Below are positions 50,898 to 59,090 of a DNA stretch of 64,000 nt, one piece after another. The position numbers and the translations under genes were made by a program. The notes beneath the pieces are model-generated. The model did no database searches, was not told where the DNA came from, and was given only the letters and a program-made list of their open reading frames with translations. The number at the start of each line of letters is the position of its first letter. Position 1 is the first letter of the stretch. Origin of the DNA: Staphylococcus delphini (lineage in GTDB: Bacteria > Bacillota > Bacilli > Staphylococcales > Staphylococcaceae); the NCBI RefSeq assembly GCF_900636325.1, contig NZ_LR134263.1, forward strand, positions 2,170,001-2,234,000, written 5' to 3'.

Positions 50898-51758
50898 ATG
50901 TCGAAATTTAAACTTTCTAATATTCCTCGTGGTTTCGCAATGGGTGTCAGTGATTTAATCCCAGGCGTAAGTGGCGGTACAATTGCGTTATTACTCGGAA
51001 TATATGATGATTTTATTCAATCTGTAAGTGGTGTTTTCTCAAAGAATTTTAAAAAGAGTATTTTATTTTTATTACCGATCGTGATAGGTATGGGCTTAGC
51101 AATCGGTATTTTAAGTAGTGTCATTAATTATTTATTAGCGGAACATCCCGTCCCGACTATGTTCTTTTTCTTTGGACTGATATTAGGCATTATTCCATTT
51201 TTATTACGCATCTCAAGATATAGACAGACCTATCACATTCAACATTGGCTCGTTATGCTTGCCTGCGTTATTATTTTAGCATCAATGGCGTTTTTCAAAG
51301 GTGATAGTAGTCATGCTGTACCTTCACACATCGATGTATCAGGACCGATGTTAATAAAATACTTAATAGCAGGGATTTGTGCATCAAGTGCGATGCTATT
51401 ACCCGGTATTTCAGGTTCATTCGTGTTATTATTATTCGGCGTCTACAGTACAGTGACATTTTCTATTTCAGAAGCTGTTCGTTTTAACTTTGAAGGACTT
51501 CCTGTCATATTACTCGTCGGTGTCGGTGTCGTCATCGGTTTTGTTATCGCAAGTAAGATCATTACATTTTTACTCGAACATTATACCTATTTAACATATG
51601 CTGCGATATTAGGGCTTGTCATCGGTTCACTCTTCTCAGTGTTCCCTGGCCTGCCAACATCAGGACTCTCATGGGTCGTTTCTATCGTAACACTCATTAT
51701 CGGTTTTGTTATCAGTTACGTCTTAGGTCAATTTACTGCCGAAGCTGAAACAAAATAA
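50898..51758 (+). CDS. popT: DUF368 membrane protein, undecaprenyl-phosphate flippase PopT type
   Basis: A 286-residue membrane protein with about eight helices in two inverted repeats, marked by MGVSDLIPGVSGGTIALLLG near the N terminus and MLLPGISGSFVLLLFG in the second half. DUF368 proteins (PopT in S. aureus) recycle undecaprenyl phosphate across the membrane for wall polymer synthesis. The assignment rests on family membership and gene neighbourhood. The ATG at 50898 is preceded by AAAGGAT at 10 bases; an upstream ATG at 50871 adds nine polar residues and is not preferred. Confidence 0.85.
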   Translation: MSKFKLSNIPRGFAMGVSDLIPGVSGGTIALLLGIYDDFIQSVSGVFSKNFKKSILFLLPIVIGMGLAIGILSSVINYLLAEHPVPTMFFFFGLILGIIPFLLRISRYRQTYHIQHWLVMLACVIILASMAFFKGDSSHAVPSHIDVSGPMLIKYLIAGICASSAMLLPGISGSFVLLLFGVYSTVTFSISEAVRFNFEGLPVILLVGVGVVIGFVIASKIITFLLEHYTYLTYAAILGLVIGSLFSVFPGLPTSGLSWVVSIVTLIIGFVISYVLGQFTAEAETK

Positions 51759-51762
51759 ACTG

Positions 51763-51800
51763 AAAGCACACGTGAACCATTACAATCATGTGTGCTTTTT
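51763..51800 (+). terminator. popT terminator
   Basis: The stem AAAGCACACGTGA..TCATGTGTGCTTTTT ends in five T, directly past the popT stop. Confidence 0.9.
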
Positions 51801-52460
51801 GACATTATTATAGGAAGAAATACGGAATGGTTCATTTTTAAGGCGCTCAACTTGGTAATGAATCGTTATGGTGATTTACTTTCCACGTACACCTTTTAAT
51901 ATAAAGGATTCAGTGATGTTTTACTTACCAATTCACCAATATCCCTATATTCATACTTTCAAAATTTAATATAGTTGTGACGAACACTCTAGATTGCAAG
52001 AAACGGGCAAGACTTCCATACCAAGTCATTTTGCTAGAACATTTTACTATAGTGGATAGAACGTGATGACGATAGTTTTTTCACCATCTTCGGATACAGA
52101 CCTTCAGTTTCTTAATGTTTTTAATTGACATAAGATTTATTGTGATACAAAACCTCTGCATATTCACCATATATCAGTTTACTTTGTAGTAGCGTACACA
52201 TAAACACACCTAAAATATGGTTCGTTATCGCTAGGAAAAAAAGAAATTGGCACGCAAACTTCATTTATATGCTTATCTTTTTTATAAATAAATACAATTA
52301 TGTAGGATTATCAGCTTTTTCCTTTTCTATTGTATACTTTATTAAGTAATCTGCTTTTATCTTACTGTTAGCTTTCACCTTAAAAAGACCATACAAAATA
52401 TAGTACTTTCAAAAACATTTCGATAACTTTAAAGGGAATTTTATTGAAATAAAACTGCGA
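51801..52460. other. AT-rich stretch without genes
   Basis: About 660 bp, AT-rich, with stops in all frames. No remnant of a leukocidin S gene could be read here. The last 30 bp (near 52430) may hold a decayed piece of the leukocidin N-terminal domain. Confidence 0.4.
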
Positions 52461-53195
52461 TAAAGCTACATTAATCCTAAAAGCTGCTGGTAATATTAAC
52501 TCATGGTGTCAATGTCCCAATCACAGTGATTATATCTTTTCAAACTTTTATTCGATGCTAAATATACTGGCTTAGTCAATGCAAATTCAAAAGGTACCAA
52601 TGTTGTAGATGATGCACCTAAACATCAAAATGATGCGTTTCACTTTCAAAATTCGCTAGGCTACTCTTTGGAAGGAGATATTAGTATCTCAAAAGGTTTA
52701 TCAGGTGGAATAAACGGAAATGAGTCATGTTCAGAAACAATTAATTATAAACAAGCAAGCTATAGAACAACTATCGATAGCCACACTGATAACAAAATAA
52801 GTGGTTGGAATGTTGAAGCATATAAAATCATGAATCGCACTTGGGAACCCTATGACCAAGATAGCTACCATGTAATGAATTATTTTAGGCGGTAGACAAA
52901 GTAAGTTAAGCGTATGTCAAAACTTCTTATTCAACATATCAAATCCCGGTTTAAGCAAAAGGTAATTTTAATCTTGAATTTTTAAGTGTCTTGTCATATA
53001 AACCTAGCGATGCTCAAAAAACAAAAACCGCAGTCACTTACAAAGAAACTTGGATAATTACACAAATTACTGGAATGGTTTTCATTGGCCAGGTGCGAAC
53101 TATAAAAATCAAAAAGCTGCAACATTCATCTCAATTTTGAAATAGATTGGAAAAATCATACATTAAATCTCATCAACACAAGCCCCATGAGAAAC
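52461..53195 (+). pseudogene. Decayed leukocidin F-component gene
   Basis: A reading pieced across three frames gives clear leukocidin F/gamma-haemolysin B sequence in the right order: DKATLILKAAGNINS, TNVVDDAPKHQND, GDISISKGLSGGINGNE, SETINYKQASYRTTID, NVEAYKIMNRTWEPYDQDSY, LGGRQS, NFNLEFLSVLSYKPSDAQK, YTNYWNGFHWPGANYKN and FEIDWKNHTLNL. Each matches LukF-PV or HlgB segments as I know them. Stops and frameshifts near 52540, 52890-52970 and 53030-53150 break it. The signal peptide and first strands are lost or unreadable. The longest open piece is 52668-52895. No S-component gene was seen beside it. Confidence 0.88.
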
Positions 53196-53458
53196 ATCCT
53201 ATTAAATGTAATAGCAATCTATACGATTAGAAATAAACATACCTTCCCAAAACAATTTGTTTCTAAAAATTTCCAATTATTAAAATAACATTCGAAATTG
53301 CGTTTTAGAATACACCCCATAAGAGCGACTCAAGTACTCACTTGATGGCGTGTGTTTTATCCTTCTAATGTATTGGAAAAATCATTTATTCCTCTACCAA
53401 AAGCATTAAACTTCATACATTGTCATAAGAACAAGTGATTTTCTACTCAGATTGGAAC
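53196..53458. other. Spacer between the leukocidin pseudogene and the ABC-F gene
   Basis: No gene was found. Short inverted words near 53330-53350 (CAAGTACTCACTTG) could form a weak hairpin at the end of the minus-strand operon. Confidence 0.3.
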
Positions 53459-54928
53459 TTATATTCTTTGTAGACGCGCATTTTTAATCTCCCAAACTTG
53501 CGTGGCAACTTTGTCTACAAAGGCTTGATCATGTGTTGTAAAGATAACCATGCCTTTATAACTCATCAAAAGATTTTCAAGCGCTTCTATCGTGTAAACA
53601 TCCATAAAATTCGTAGGTTCATCTAAAATTAATACGTTGGAGGGTTCTAATAACAATTTGGCGATACTCAGTTTAGTCGCTTCTCCCCCACTTAATTCAT
53701 TCATTTTTTTCGTATTGATTTCGAGTTGGCTAAATCCAAGGTTTAAAATAACCGATTTAATCAAGCTGTTTTCATAATCACTTTTCTCTTCAAGATACTT
53801 AATCAATGTTTGATCGTCATCCAAAATATAACCCATTTGTTCATAAACTTTAATTTTAGCATTTTTAGAAATAGTCATTCCTTCTTCATTTCTAATTATA
53901 TAATTGAGAAGAGAGGTTTTACCCGTGCCATTATCACCTATAATCGCTATTTTTTCGCCTTTTTCAAATTGAAAGCTAAGACGATTAAAAATTTGTTTAT
54001 CGTTGATTGTGAGTGTGATGTCCTCGCCCATAATAGGAAACCTTTTATGCATTTCCAAACTTTTTACAGTAGGAAACTCAATTTGAGGAAGCTCTCCAAT
54101 TGTTAAATCCTCTCCTATATTTTCTATTCTTTTCTCAATATTTTTAGCATTTTTAAAAATACTTTTCTGTACAGTATCTTTTTGTTTTGAGGCTGCTAAA
54201 CGATTCGGTTTAATATGACGCTTTCTCTGCTTTTTGCTTATTTTTTCAATACTTTCTGCTTGCTTTCTTTTTTCTTCCAAAGATTTTTGTAATCTCTTCC
54301 TTTCTTTTTGCTTCTTATCATTTTCATTTTTAACAGCTTCTAACATTTCATTTTTCTGTTGCATATAATCGTCATAGTTCCCTAAATATACATTAATTTG
54401 TCCATCTTCAATTTCCCATATTTGCGTTGCAATTTCATTGATAAAATCTCTATCGTGACTCACAAATATGACTAAGCCATAATGGTAATTTAGAATAGAT
54501 TTCAACTGATTTATCCCTTTATAATCCATATGAGTAGTAGGTTCATCTAATAATAAACCTTCAGTATAATAAGACAGACCTTCTGTTAAAAGTAGCTTAC
54601 GTTTTTCTCCCCCACTTAAGTGTGTCATTGTAATATCTGGAACATGAAATTTTGATAGCAACTCAAAATCTAATGTATTGGTATCTACTGTCAGTTGATC
54701 ATATTCAATTTGAGGAATATATGTCATTTTAATATATGTTTTGATGGTCCCTTCATGCGGAGTGATAATACCCTGAATCAGCTTTAAAAGTGTTGTTTTA
54801 CCAGAACCATTCTTTCCTACGATGGCTATCCTTTCATTTTTATAAGCCGCTAACGTTTTAATTGTAATCAGCGCTTTTGTGCCGTACGTAAATTTCACAT
54901 TTTCCAATTTAATTGCTAAATTATTCAT
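53459..54928 (-). CDS. ABC-F ribosomal protection-type ATPase (Msr/Vga-like)
   Basis: A 489-residue soluble protein with two ABC ATPase domains and no membrane part. Domain 1 has Walker A VGKNGSGKTTL (about 38-48), signature LSGGEKRKL, Walker B LLLDEPTTHMD and switch SHDRDF. A charged, lysine-rich interdomain linker (about residues 195-250) follows. Domain 2 has GDNGTGKTSL, LSGGEATKL, LILDEPTNFMD and THDQAF. The size and layout fit the antibiotic-resistance ABC-F proteins Msr(A)/Vga(A), which displace drugs from the ribosome. The target drug is unknown. It starts 10 bp after the HPr-kinase-like frame (AGGGGTG before ATG), so it belongs to the exporter operon. Confidence 0.88.
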   Translation of the reverse strand: MNNLAIKLENVKFTYGTKALITIKTLAAYKNERIAIVGKNGSGKTTLLKLIQGIITPHEGTIKTYIKMTYIPQIEYDQLTVDTNTLDFELLSKFHVPDITMTHLSGGEKRKLLLTEGLSYYTEGLLLDEPTTHMDYKGINQLKSILNYHYGLVIFVSHDRDFINEIATQIWEIEDGQINVYLGNYDDYMQQKNEMLEAVKNENDKKQKERKRLQKSLEEKRKQAESIEKISKKQRKRHIKPNRLAASKQKDTVQKSIFKNAKNIEKRIENIGEDLTIGELPQIEFPTVKSLEMHKRFPIMGEDITLTINDKQIFNRLSFQFEKGEKIAIIGDNGTGKTSLLNYIIRNEEGMTISKNAKIKVYEQMGYILDDDQTLIKYLEEKSDYENSLIKSVILNLGFSQLEINTKKMNELSGGEATKLSIAKLLLEPSNVLILDEPTNFMDVYTIEALENLLMSYKGMVIFTTHDQAFVDKVATQVWEIKNARLQRI

Positions 54929-54938
54929 GCTCTCACCC

Positions 54939-55756
54939 CTAGATGTCTAACACCTTTAAGACGTCATTTAAATCTCTAACGTTAATTTTAGCTGGTGTTT
55001 TTTTTAATTGTAAATATATTTTCATAAGAGTATTTACTATATCCATTGAAATACAAGCTTGTTTTAAAAATAATTTAAAAAAATCTTCTGGACTATCGAC
55101 GTCTTTAAAATTGTCGCTTATAAAATAAATCTCATCGATATAACTGGCTTTTTCGAAAAATGACCAATCATTTACATCAGTTATGTGAATTAGAGCGGTT
55201 TGCAATCCATTTGCTAATGAAAAAAAGGGGGAATTATCTTTATCTATAAGTAATCTCTGAATTCTTTTTTCAAAAAGAAATTTATTAGTATTTCTGATTC
55301 CTATTGGCTTTTTAAAAGGGAGAATGGAACCATCTATATTATTTATCACTACCAAATCATCACTGATAAGTTTACATTTTAAATCCATTAATTCCATTAT
55401 TAAAGTTGTTTTACCTGATCTACTTGGTCCCAAAATAACAACTGTTTTATTTTTTATACGAATTGCACATCCATGAAAAAAAGAAAACTAGTTTTGAAAA
55501 AATGGTACAGTAATAGGAGGTGAAAAATTCACTTTATCGGTCCACTTTTCCATCATTTTTTTTGATTTACCATGGGTTATCTTTATATTGTTGTTATCTA
55601 TTAACTCACTCAATTTATTAATATATTATAACTATACGCCATTTGTTCAACAAATAACTCAGCAGAGCTGCATGTAGTATTAGAAACTAATAAACTAATT
55701 TCTACTATTTTTTGTAATTTAATTATATCTATCAATTTATTGTAATAATTTTTCAT
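54939..55756 (-). pseudogene. HPr-kinase-like P-loop gene, disrupted
   Basis: The intact C-terminal frame (to 54939) contains a P-loop domain like those of HPr kinase homologues found in lasso-peptide and related RiPP clusters. The pieces are FFHGCAIRIKNKTVVILG, Walker A GPSRSGKTTL, then KLISDDLVVINN and ILPFKKPIGIRN. The upstream frame continues the protein but has an in-frame TAG at 55488-55490. Further upstream a +1 shift near 55615-55620 joins it to a 48-codon start (ATG 55756, MKNYYNKLIDIIKLQKIVEI). The natural gene would be about 270 codons. Decay, or less likely two separate small genes plus a shortened kinase domain, explains this. Confidence 0.65.
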
Positions 55757-55769
55757 TTCTGTAATACTA

Positions 55770-56137
55770 TCACCTTAGATCTAGAAGTATACGTGTATAA
55801 CGATTAGGTATAAATATCTCTTGATGAAAATTTAAACACTGGTTAGTATGCACTGATTTTCCTTTTAAATCATTATAATAAGGATATGAAAATTCCTCCA
55901 AATATATATAATACTCATCATCATTAATAAATTTAACCTTATTTTTTCCTACTTTCCAATTTTCGATTATTAATGGAGAGTTTTCATTAACTTCTACAAT
56001 AATTTTATTTATGATATAGTCCGGTAGCGGTGGATATGCATCAAGAATTTTCAGATGATTTTTTTGTTTTTAGTTATCAATCCAAATGACTTTAAATATC
56101 CCTCTACAGTATCAACTCCAAAATATATAACCTCCAT
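55770..56137 (-). pseudogene. Unidentified gene with a frameshift at an A-run
   Basis: Begins with ATG at 56137, directly after the ABC exporter stop, and reads MEVIYFGVDTVEGYLKSF. It then ends early at a TGA. Adding one base to the seven-A run near 56071 joins it to a second open frame, HLKILDAYPPLPDYIINKI through EIFIPNRYTRILLDLR. This gives a 122-residue protein. The second frame is clean for about 97 codons, so it was recently coding, or is expressed by slippage. No family was recognised; it is beta-strand- and Tyr/Asp-rich. A RiPP-maturation accessory is possible by context only. Confidence 0.55.
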
Positions 56138-56138
56138 A

Positions 56139-57722
56139 TTAAATATCACGATTCCTTTCTACATAATTGGCAAAATCAATGATATAATCAAATTTTTCAG
56201 AAATATATTGAGGTGTGTTATGTGAGATGATGATGACTGTCTTATGATTAATATTCATGAGTAAATCCCAAAATACCTGACTCGTACTTTCATCTAAATT
56301 TGATGTAGGTTCATCAAAAACTAATGTATCTTTATCTGACAATAGTCCCCTTAGCAGCAACACCCTTCTTTTTTCACCACTCGACAATTTATCAATACTT
56401 TTTTCGAAAATGACATTGTCTGGCAATAGTTTATTAATAATGAAATATTGCTTCTCAGTCGCGGTATTATTGAATATGATGTTGTATAGCACAGTTTCAT
56501 CAAATAATATATTTTCTGTCATGATATAGGATGTTTTTTTCAATGGATTCGTATGTTCATTCAGTTGTTTAGCATCATATTGAATAACTCCCGCATCTAT
56601 CGGGCTCAATCCTAGAAGCGCGTCAATAAAAATAGATTTACCTATGCCACTTCTTCCAATAATTAAATGCTTTTTGTTTTTGCAAAATTCTACATCTTTA
56701 TAAATTAAATTATAATTTTTGATATTAAGTTCTAAACCACTAGCATGTATTTTGTCTTTAAAATCAATCGTTACCAATTCACTATCATCTATTGTATTAT
56801 AATTGTTAGATAATTGGCTTCTTAGTTTCTTTGTGCTATTAATACTATTTATATTTCTTGAAAGGCTAAGTATGGGCATGCTCAGTTGATCCACTAATCC
56901 TAATAATGTGATTACTGTACCTGGATTAATAGCATTTTTATAAACTAAATAAATTGCAATAGTTAATACTATAAAGTGTGATAAGTACGAACTTAATGAA
57001 TAAGCAGCATTTAAAGTAACTTGATAATTCTTAGATGTTGCCCAACTCTTTTTTTCTACTCCAACATTAGTTATGAATTTTCGATAATAATGCTTTCTTA
57101 ATTCGAATACTTTTATATACTTCAAATTATCCATCAAGTTTTTATAAAATTTTAAATTCACACCTTTTTGTTCATACAATTTCTCTTCTAAGTGAGCAAG
57201 TTTATTTTTAAATATTTTTGTGATTAATAATGGAAGAAACATCATTAGGATCACAATAAGTCCGACATAAATGTTGATATATATAAGCGCAACCGATACA
57301 AATAGTACTCTAAATAATAAGTACAGTACATCAAAAAATGCCTTATAGTAACTATATTCTAAACTATCAATAATATTTGTCAGTTTATTCAAATTATTTT
57401 CCTTAATATTTTCTATGTCTTTGTAATGCTTTAAATTAAGTATTGTTTTCCCAACACTAATTTTTTGTTTAGCCAAAGCTTCTTTAATCAATTTGTTTTC
57501 ATACAACCATTCAATATAATATAGCAACACTTCAAAAAGTATTGTTAAGCCCAAAAATATAATAAATAGACTCATATGGCTGAATTTCAATTCAATTGCA
57601 TTTTGGAATATGTACCCTTTTAAAAACTGAATGAAAGTGCCAGTTAATGTTGATGCAAGTAATATTATTAAAAGTACTAAAAGAGATTTATTCCTAACAC
57701 TCATTATTAAACTTATTTTCAT
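56139..57722 (-). CDS. ABC exporter, membrane and ATPase domains fused
   Basis: A 527-residue half-transporter: six helices in the first 300 or so residues (ABC_membrane type I exporter fold), then an ATPase. Walker A is GRSGIGKSIF, the signature LSSGEKRRVL departs slightly from LSGGQ, Walker B is LVFDEPTSNLD and the switch is IISHNT. The Q-loop position reads SYIMTENILF, with Thr where Gln is normal. It resembles peptide and bacteriocin exporters but has no C39 peptidase domain, so any leader must be removed otherwise or not exist. The start is the ATG at 57722 after GGTGA, 21 bp behind the 23-codon peptide gene. Confidence 0.85.
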   Translation of the reverse strand: MKISLIMSVRNKSLLVLLIILLASTLTGTFIQFLKGYIFQNAIELKFSHMSLFIIFLGLTILFEVLLYYIEWLYENKLIKEALAKQKISVGKTILNLKHYKDIENIKENNLNKLTNIIDSLEYSYYKAFFDVLYLLFRVLFVSVALIYINIYVGLIVILMMFLPLLITKIFKNKLAHLEEKLYEQKGVNLKFYKNLMDNLKYIKVFELRKHYYRKFITNVGVEKKSWATSKNYQVTLNAAYSLSSYLSHFIVLTIAIYLVYKNAINPGTVITLLGLVDQLSMPILSLSRNINSINSTKKLRSQLSNNYNTIDDSELVTIDFKDKIHASGLELNIKNYNLIYKDVEFCKNKKHLIIGRSGIGKSIFIDALLGLSPIDAGVIQYDAKQLNEHTNPLKKTSYIMTENILFDETVLYNIIFNNTATEKQYFIINKLLPDNVIFEKSIDKLSSGEKRRVLLLRGLLSDKDTLVFDEPTSNLDESTSQVFWDLLMNINHKTVIIISHNTPQYISEKFDYIIDFANYVERNRDI

Positions 57723-57743
57723 AAAGATCACCACATATTGAGA

Positions 57744-57815
57744 TTAGTAAATACCTAGCCATACACTACATAGTACTAAAAAATCTATTGCTGCTTTAAA
57801 TAATAAGTGAAACAT
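57744..57815 (-). CDS. 23-residue hydrophobic peptide, candidate pheromone or bacteriocin
   Basis: A tiny ORF starting at ATG 57815, six bases after a six-G Shine-Dalgarno run (57822-57827). It encodes 23 residues opening MFHLLFKAAIDFLVL and ending CSVWLGIY: two basic residues near the N terminus, then a long hydrophobic stretch with one Asp and one Cys. Its size, position divergent from an Rgg/MutR-type regulator and the following ABC exporter fit a short hydrophobic peptide (SHP) pheromone of Rgg quorum-sensing pairs. A leaderless bacteriocin or modulin-like peptide is the alternative. No similar staphylococcal peptide comes to mind. Confidence 0.65.
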   Translation of the reverse strand: MFHLLFKAAIDFLVLCSVWLGIY

Positions 57816-57916
57816 ATTAATCCCCCCATCTCTGTTCCTTGTACACTATGTTATACGCAACCAAACTATAATATTGTATAATGTAAACTAAAGTTTACAC
57901 TTTTAGGGGGGATATT
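57816..57916. promoter_or_regulatory. Divergent promoter region with a palindromic operator
   Basis: A palindrome TGTAAACTAAAGTTTACA (57882-57899; two 8-bp arms, 2-bp spacer) overlaps the end of a -10 box TATAAT (57877-57882) reading toward the regulator gene. A second -10-like TATAAT lies at 57867-57872. Toward the peptide gene the minus strand has TATAAC (near 57847-57852). Both flanking genes use a six-G ribosome site. The palindrome is a good candidate for the regulator's binding site. Confidence 0.55.
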
Positions 57917-58762
57917 ATGTTTGGTGCTACAATAGAAATAATTCGTAAAAACAAAAACATTCCTGTTACTTCATTGTGTGAAAATATTTTCACTAGGAGT
58001 GCTTATTACAAATACGTAAATAATAGAATGGATACAAGTATCACTAATTTTTTTTCTTTACTTGATAGGCTCAATATAACACCGGAAGAATTTTTAATAA
58101 TACATGAAAATGGATGCTCTAATAAAACAATGAAAGTATTAGAAACACTTGATCATTTCACAATAAAAAAGGATGTTTCATCTTTAAAATCAATGACTAA
58201 GATTATAAGTATTCAATTTTCAGAACCTAAAAGAAGTCATTTACTTGAAGTAGTTGATTCTAGGATTAATAAAATTCTTAATATTGAAAATTCTATTAAA
58301 TGTCAAAATATATCTCGTTATCTAATAGACGCAGAATATTGGACAAAATATGAATTGACAATTTTTTCTAATTGTATGTATATATTTGATATAGAATTAA
58401 TTGATATACTTCTATCAAAATGTTTGAAAAGATTTACCAAGTTTGAAGATTTAAGGCCTTATGGGAATGATCAAGTAAGAATAATAGTAAATGCATTAGT
58501 TATCGCAATTGAACGTAACGATAGAATACATTTTAATAAATGGTTAAGTATGGCTTATAACATTAGCGTAAAAGAAAATAATTTCTTTGAACTTTATATG
58601 GTTAAATTATTTAAACTTTTCGAAACCTATCTAAAAAGTCCTAGTAATAATATCGAAAATGCTATAGTCCTACACATAAAGTTTTGTGATAGCATAGGTG
58701 CTAATAATTACAAAAATATGTTTGAAAGTTTATTTGAAAAAATTCAAAAAATCAGATGGTAA
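57917..58762 (+). CDS. Rgg/GadR/MutR-type transcriptional regulator
   Basis: A 281-residue protein with an N-terminal XRE-type helix-turn-helix (about residues 3-62, ATIEIIRKNKNIPVTSLCEN and the following SAYYKYVNNRMDTSITNF). A C-terminal helical repeat domain follows, of the size and type used by Rgg regulators to bind short peptides. Length and layout are typical of this family, but it is divergent in sequence from streptococcal Rgg. The ATG follows AGGGGGG. It is divergent from the small peptide and exporter operon and so likely controls it. It is strongly AT-rich, unlike the core genes. Confidence 0.82.
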   Translation: MFGATIEIIRKNKNIPVTSLCENIFTRSAYYKYVNNRMDTSITNFFSLLDRLNITPEEFLIIHENGCSNKTMKVLETLDHFTIKKDVSSLKSMTKIISIQFSEPKRSHLLEVVDSRINKILNIENSIKCQNISRYLIDAEYWTKYELTIFSNCMYIFDIELIDILLSKCLKRFTKFEDLRPYGNDQVRIIVNALVIAIERNDRIHFNKWLSMAYNISVKENNFFELYMVKLFKLFETYLKSPSNNIENAIVLHIKFCDSIGANNYKNMFESLFEKIQKIRW

Positions 58763-58775
58763 AAAGGGGGGCCTT

Positions 58776-58799
58776 ATGTATTGTAAATGGCGGTTATAA
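58776..58799 (+). other. Very short ORF after the regulator
   Basis: ATG at 58776 with an AAAAAGGGGGG ribosome site just upstream encodes only seven residues (MYCKWRL) before TAA. The G-run site is like those of the regulator and the 23-codon gene. It may be a truncated gene start or chance. Confidence 0.25.
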
Positions 58800-58846
58800 A
58801 ATGTAGGAAAATGGCGGAATGAAAATGCTGTTTTTCCTATATTTTT
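58799..58846 (+). terminator. Probable terminator of the regulator gene
   Basis: TAGGAAAA pairs with TTTTTCCTA around a 19-base loop, then ATTTTTTA follows. Confidence 0.5.
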
Positions 58847-59090
58847 TATTTTCTAAAAATTTTCACGTCCTTCCTTCATCAATTCACAGACTTTGAATTC
58901 AAATGGATAAAACGAGCGAGGCCCCCAAGTTATTTTGCCGAAGTCGAAAATTCAATCCAGCTTATATAAAACTACAAATTAAACCAAGCTCTGGATTCAG
59001 TTAAGACTTCAGCACCTCAGGAAACGCCACCCGTTTTAAGTAATAGGCATATTTCTCAAATGCATTATATATAAAATGTGAACCCAAACA
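58847..59090. other. Intergenic stretch with partial palindromic element
   Basis: No gene was found. Words such as GAGCGAGGCCCCCAAG near 58915-58930 and GCACCTCAGGAAACGCC near 59010-59030 resemble the ends of the dispersed palindromic family found at 32.4, 35.3 and 44.6 kb, but degenerate. Confidence 0.4.

Noticed and set aside
51801..52440. Search for a leukocidin S-component upstream of the lukF relic
   Set aside because: No segment in any frame gave recognisable LukS sequence.
53459..58762. Calling the module a lasso-peptide or lantibiotic cluster
   Set aside because: The HPr-kinase-like gene alone is not enough: there is no asparagine-synthetase-like cyclase, transglutaminase-like protease, PqqD/RRE protein or LanB/C/M.
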